NCBI GenBank assembly: GCA_012518155.1
Contig: JAAYTC010000265.1
Coordinates: 1-8,954, forward strand
Length of the DNA stretch: 8,954 bases
Source: Bacteroidales bacterium
GTDB lineage: Bacteria; Bacteroidota; Bacteroidia; Bacteroidales; Dysgonomonadaceae
Direction: 5' to 3'
Below the pieces are notes generated by a model that had not been told where the DNA came from, did not search any database, and worked only from the letters and a program-made list of their open reading frames with translations. A program made the position numbers and the translations under genes. How positions within the stretch are numbered: position 1 is the stretch's first letter; the number at the start of each line of letters is the position of its first letter. Positions 6,692 through 8,954 of the stretch are shown here, in pieces.

Positions 6692-7450
6692 TTAGGAGTT
6701 ATTGACCACCTTGATTCGCCCGTCGAGTGAAGAATCGATCTCTTTCCCTTGTCGTGTTTGCTCTCTAATCCACTCGATCATCACGTCGCGAAGCGTGATG
6801 CCGGTATCGGAGAGCGATAAAGCGTCGCGGAAAGCGGTCATATTATCGTTTCCCTCCGCCAGGTAATCGACCGTCACCACGCGATATACCCGGTTTACGT
6901 CCACCGGTTGTTCGTCCACGGTAACACTTTTTACTTTGCCGTTTTCGATCAGTAGCCGCACGTTCGACGAGATGGCTGCCCCGCCGATGCGAGCGTACGC
7001 GTCGAATATTTTTTTCAGGTCGCTCCCTTTCAATTCCAAGAAAGTTACCGTGTTATCAAAGGAGTATATCTCGTAGAGGTTACCCACCGTGATCTTTCCC
7101 GCGGGGAGTGCCGCGCGATGGCCGTGAACGTTCATCACGCCAATAGTCGCACCTCCTGGCAACTGCTCATCGCCGTAAGCTTTCATCACATCTGCCGTGA
7201 GATTGGTGAGGAGGCTATCCGGTCGCTTGTAATCCATGAACCGGGCCGAGTTGCCGATCGCCACGTTCATCTCTTTGTCGAGTTTCGTCTTGTACGATTC
7301 AACGAACGCCGCCATAGCTTCGTTCGGTGGATTATCGAATGAGTGATCCATCGCCACGATGGAACCGGACATTTCCGTGATATGATAAGCCGGCTTGCAC
7401 CCGGCCAATAGTAAGGCCGTGAGTATAACCGGTATTAATTTGTGGGTCAT
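6692..7450 (-). CDS. Lipoprotein with the 5'-nucleotidase C-terminal (substrate-binding) domain only
   Basis: This 252-residue protein starts with a lipoprotein signal ending in LLLAGC (anchored at C18). Residues about 60-235 match the 5'-nucleotidase C-terminal domain (Pfam 5_nucleotid_C). Recognisable parts are RPDSLLTNLTADVMKAY (76-92), NVHGHRAALPAGKITVGNLY (107-126), YSFDNTVTFLELKGSDL (129-145) and VDYLAEGNDNMTAF (194-207). In UshA this domain supplies the arginines and stacking phenylalanines that hold the nucleotide; R112, F131 and F207 are candidates here. The canonical NxGGIR motif reads NVHGHR. It has no metal-binding catalytic centre, so it cannot be a phosphatase alone. The catalytic domain is the next gene in the operon, so a two-subunit nucleotidase is inferred. 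It is the first gene of the four-gene unit, with a promoter at 7504-7534. Confidence 0.92.
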   Translation of the reverse strand: MTHKLIPVILTALLLAGCKPAYHITEMSGSIVAMDHSFDNPPNEAMAAFVESYKTKLDKEMNVAIGNSARFMDYKRPDSLLTNLTADVMKAYGDEQLPGGATIGVMNVHGHRAALPAGKITVGNLYEIYSFDNTVTFLELKGSDLKKIFDAYARIGGAAISSNVRLLIENGKVKSVTVDEQPVDVNRVYRVVTVDYLAEGNDNMTAFRDALSLSDTGITLRDVMIEWIREQTRQGKEIDSSLDGRIKVVNNS

Positions 7451-7503
7451 AGGGTTGACGAGCGTTGCTTGTTTATTATATCGCCGGGGCGATTCCTGTA
7501 GGT

Positions 7504-7534
7504 CAAAAATACACTATTTTCCAATCTGAATCAA
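7504..7534 (-). promoter_or_regulatory. Promoter of the nucleotidase/hydrolase/aroB operon
   Basis: On the minus strand TATTTTTG (7511-7504) is a perfect match to the Bacteroidetes -7 element TAnnTTTG. A -33-like GTTG (TTG at 7534-7532) lies 20 bases upstream, within the normal spacing. Transcription would begin near 7497, giving a leader of roughly 45-50 bases before the first lipoprotein gene. Confidence 0.6.
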
Positions 7535-7595
7535 CAGAAGGACGAAAAATAAACATTAAAAGTATCTTTCTCGTGGAACTTTACAGAAAATTAGC

Positions 7596-7603
7596 TACCT
7601 TTG
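7596..7603 (+). promoter_or_regulatory. -7 promoter element of rplS
   Basis: TACCTTTG matches TAnnTTTG exactly. The -33 region (about 7573-7576, GTGG) is weak, as is often seen in this phylum. Transcription would start near 7610 and leave a leader of about 80 bases before the rplS start codon. Confidence 0.6.
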
Positions 7604-7613
7604 CAACCGCTTT

Positions 7614-7672
7614 GCGCAATCGCTGTCGATACTATATCGTTATGTTGCGTTCAGGTAACGTTAATTATTAAC
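7614..7672 (+). promoter_or_regulatory. Foldable rplS 5' leader (possible autoregulatory leader)
   Basis: Three short stems can be drawn in the 80-base leader. CGCAA (7615-7619) pairs with TTGCG (7645-7649), extended by wobbles, and encloses CGATA-CTA-TATCG (7627-7639). An alternative CGTTA (7638-7642) with TAACG (7656-7660) would exclude both. GTTAAT/ATTAAC (7660-7672) is a palindrome 17 bases before the start codon. Ribosomal protein leaders that bind their own product are known for L19 in other bacteria; that this is one is inference. Confidence 0.35.
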
Positions 7673-7689
7673 ATAAAGCATTATACAAG

Positions 7690-8040
7690 ATGGATTTAAT
7701 TAAAATAGCGGAAGAGTCTTTTGCTCCCGCGAAGAAAGAATTGCCCGTGTTTAATAGCGGCGATACCATCACGGTAGCATATCGTATCGCGGAAGGGAAC
7801 AAGGAGCGTATCCAGCAGTATCGCGGGGTTGTGATCAAGATTGTAGGCCACGGCGATAACAAACGGTTTACCGTGAGAAAGATGTCGGATAACATCGGGG
7901 TGGAGCGTATCTTCCCGATAAACTCACCGTTCATTGATAGTATAACGATTAATAGCCAAGGAAAGGTGCGTAGGACCAAGCTTTATTACTTGCGTAAACT
8001 CCGTGGTAAAGCGGCCCGTATCAAGAAAAAAGGGTATTAA
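7690..8040 (+). CDS. rplS: 50S ribosomal protein L19
   Basis: This 116-residue protein of typical length sits at the interface of the 50S and 30S subunits. Its signature blocks are FNSGDTITVAYRI, EGNKERIQQYRGVVI, RFTVRKMSDNIGVERIFP and a basic C-terminal end with GKVRRTKLYYLRKL and GKAARIKKKGY. Identity is not in doubt. The ATG at 7690 gives the normal N-terminus and is preceded by an A/T-rich region (CATTATACAAG) without a strong Shine-Dalgarno sequence, common in Bacteroidetes. It has its own promoter (7596-7603) and terminator (8118-8143), so it is apparently monocistronic; in many proteobacteria rplS follows rpsP-rimM-trmD instead. It is transcribed divergently from the nucleotidase operon across 239 bases. 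Confidence 0.98.
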   Translation: MDLIKIAEESFAPAKKELPVFNSGDTITVAYRIAEGNKERIQQYRGVVIKIVGHGDNKRFTVRKMSDNIGVERIFPINSPFIDSITINSQGKVRRTKLYYLRKLRGKAARIKKKGY

Positions 8041-8074
8041 TTCATGCACGCGGGATTGCCCGTACGCGAATGAA
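8041..8074. repeat. Imperfect hairpin directly after rplS
   Basis: TTCAT (8041-8045) pairs with ATGAA (8070-8074), and CGGG (8051-8054) with CCCG (8059-8062) around an ATTG loop, with a partly paired internal section. A second small hairpin, GAGAG-CATT-CTCTC, lies at 8078-8091. Neither is followed by a T run; they may protect the 3' end of the mRNA upstream of the true terminator. Confidence 0.35.
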
Positions 8075-8117
8075 AAAGAGAGCATTCTCTCAGGAAGAGA
8101 TTGCTTGTTGATAGATG

Positions 8118-8143
8118 AAGCTCCGGATTCCCGGGGCTTTTTT
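8118..8143 (+). terminator. Intrinsic terminator of rplS
   Basis: AAGCTCCGG (8118-8126) pairs over 9 bases (one G-U) with CCGGGGCTT (8131-8139) around the loop ATTC, and six T residues run through 8138-8143. It ends about 100 bases after the rplS stop and before the recO promoter. An in-frame ATG at 8115 that would extend recO upstream overlaps this stem. Confidence 0.85.
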
Positions 8144-8173
8144 CATGCGCGTGAAATTAATTCGCTATTTTTG
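8141..8173 (+). promoter_or_regulatory. Promoter of recO
   Basis: TATTTTTG (8166-8173) is a perfect TAnnTTTG element, with TTTC (8141-8144) as a -33-like box 21 bases upstream. Transcription from about 8180 would exclude the upstream start codons at 8115 and 8145 and supports the recO start at 8199, leaving a leader of only about 20 bases. Confidence 0.6.
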
Positions 8174-8198
8174 TCCTCTCCCAACTTGGACTCTGAAA

Positions 8199-8921
8199 AT
8201 GCACTATAAAACCGAAGGCATAGTACTTGGAACGTCGTCCTACAGCGATACCTACTCGATCACGCGCGTCTTCACGCGAGATTTCGGCAGGGTTTCGTAC
8301 CTACTGCCTAAACCCAAAAGCAGGAGATCGAAAATAAAACCGTCGCTTTTCTTCCCCTTGTCGCTCCTGCGCCTCGAGGTGGAACATATGCCGCTGCGCG
8401 ATATCCAGCGGTTAAAAGATACAGAGCGACTGATACCGTTGTACGACCTCTGTACCGATATGACCAAGGTGTCGCTCTCCTTTTTTCTTGCCGAGTTCCT
8501 GTCGCTCGTCCTTCGGGAGTCTGACCGCAACGAGCACACCTACGATTACGTGCGAAACTCCGTGGAGACACTAGAAGTTGCCGAAAAAGGGATTGCCAAT
8601 TTTCACCTTGCCTTCATGGTGGGGCTTACCCGCTTCCTGGGCATCTACCCCAACTTGGAAGGGGATGAAGGTGACCGCTACTTTGATATGCTGCACGGTG
8701 AGTTCGTAAGGCAAGCACCCCTTCATCCACACTATTTGAAGCGAGGAGAGGGGGAGTACCTGCAGCGGTTAAAGCGTATGAATTATCAGAACATGCATCG
8801 GTTCAAGTTATCGAGGGACGAACGTAATATAATCGTGGACCACCTCTTGAAATATTACCGGCTTCACTTGTACGATTTCCCCCGGCTCAAGTCGCTCGAC
8901 GTTTTGCGGGAGCTTTCCTGA
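8199..8921 (+). CDS. recO: DNA repair protein RecO
   Basis: This 240-residue protein is RecO, which with RecR loads RecA onto SSB-coated single-stranded DNA in the RecF pathway and anneals complementary strands. The N-terminal OB fold is clear: HYKTEGIVLGTSSYSDTYSI (2-21), then VFTRDFGRVSYLLPK (24-38) and a basic patch KPKSRRSKIK (38-47). The remainder is the helical RecO C-terminal domain, with FHLAFMVGLTRFLGIYPNL (135-153). The CxxC zinc-finger cysteines found in many RecO proteins after this point are absent; the segment reads EGDEGDRYFDM, so it should not bind zinc there. The start at 8199 gives the canonical N-terminus; the open frame extends to 8115, but that region holds the rplS terminator and the recO promoter. 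It ends inside the 11-base repeat array. Confidence 0.95.
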   Translation: MHYKTEGIVLGTSSYSDTYSITRVFTRDFGRVSYLLPKPKSRRSKIKPSLFFPLSLLRLEVEHMPLRDIQRLKDTERLIPLYDLCTDMTKVSLSFFLAEFLSLVLRESDRNEHTYDYVRNSVETLEVAEKGIANFHLAFMVGLTRFLGIYPNLEGDEGDRYFDMLHGEFVRQAPLHPHYLKRGEGEYLQRLKRMNYQNMHRFKLSRDERNIIVDHLLKYYRLHLYDFPRLKSLDVLRELS

Positions 8922-8954
8922 AGTTCTCCCGAAGCTCTCTTGAAGTTCTCCTGA
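8919..8954. repeat. 11-base imperfect tandem repeat after recO, cut by the window end
   Basis: The units are TGAAGTTCTCC (8919-8929), CGAAGCTCTCT (8930-8940) and TGAAGTTCTCC (8941-8951), followed by TGA that could begin a fourth unit. The first TGA is the recO stop codon. The preceding GGGAGCTTTCC (8908-8918) resembles the unit weakly. The first unit can also pair with the recO 3' end as a bulged hairpin (GGGAG 8908-8912 with CTCCC 8926-8930). Confidence 0.6.

Noticed and set aside
7465..7671. A 68-codon plus-strand frame in the divergent intergenic region
   Set aside because: It covers both promoters and the rplS leader, has no recognisable domain and no ribosome-binding signal.
8115..8198. 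Upstream extension of recO to an ATG at 8115
   Set aside because: The added codons fall on the rplS terminator stem and the recO promoter, and RecO proteins normally start at the HYKTEGIVL block.
1..8954. Search for CRISPR arrays, insertion sequences, tRNA or rRNA genes, and toxin-antitoxin or defence genes
   Set aside because: No transposase, repeat-spacer array, cloverleaf or rRNA signature was recognised; all large reading frames are accounted for by known families.

Overview
The window looks like a chromosomal segment from a member of the order Bacteroidales, plausibly a Dysgonomonas/Proteiniphilum-like organism; the family-level guess is inference. The evidence is an ECF sigma factor/FecR pair of the Bacteroides type, lipoproteins with short lipoboxes, ribosome-binding regions that mostly lack strong Shine-Dalgarno sequences, and three intergenic matches to the Bacteroidetes -7 promoter element TAnnTTTG.

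Left part (1-1430, minus strand, AT-rich): an ECF sigma-70 factor is followed 67 bases later by a FecR-type anti-sigma factor that runs off the left edge. In Bacteroidetes such pairs usually precede a SusC/SusD-type outer-membrane uptake locus, which would lie beyond position 1.

Middle (1676-7450, minus strand, GC-richer): four genes in one orientation with gaps of 29, 55 and 72 bases, probably one transcription unit. In order of transcription they are a lipoprotein carrying only the C-terminal domain of a UshA-type 5'-nucleotidase, a lipoprotein carrying only its metallophosphoesterase domain, a secreted fusion of a NagZ-like family 3 glycoside hydrolase with a serine beta-lactamase-fold hydrolase, and 3-dehydroquinate synthase (aroB). 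The first three look like cell-surface or periplasmic salvage enzymes for nucleotides and peptidoglycan fragments. AroB is a cytoplasmic shikimate-pathway enzyme that appears to ride along. A promoter with a perfect -7 element stands in front of the unit.

Right part (7451-8954, plus strand): divergent from the operon are rplS (ribosomal protein L19), with its own promoter and a short leader that can fold, a strong intrinsic terminator, then recO (recombination mediator) with its own promoter. The window ends in an 11-base imperfect tandem repeat that starts at the recO stop codon.

No RNA genes, insertion sequences, CRISPR arrays or defence systems were seen. Nothing here is clearly a new system. 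The most interesting items are the split 5'-nucleotidase with reversed domain order, the two-enzyme fusion behind it, and the foldable rplS leader.
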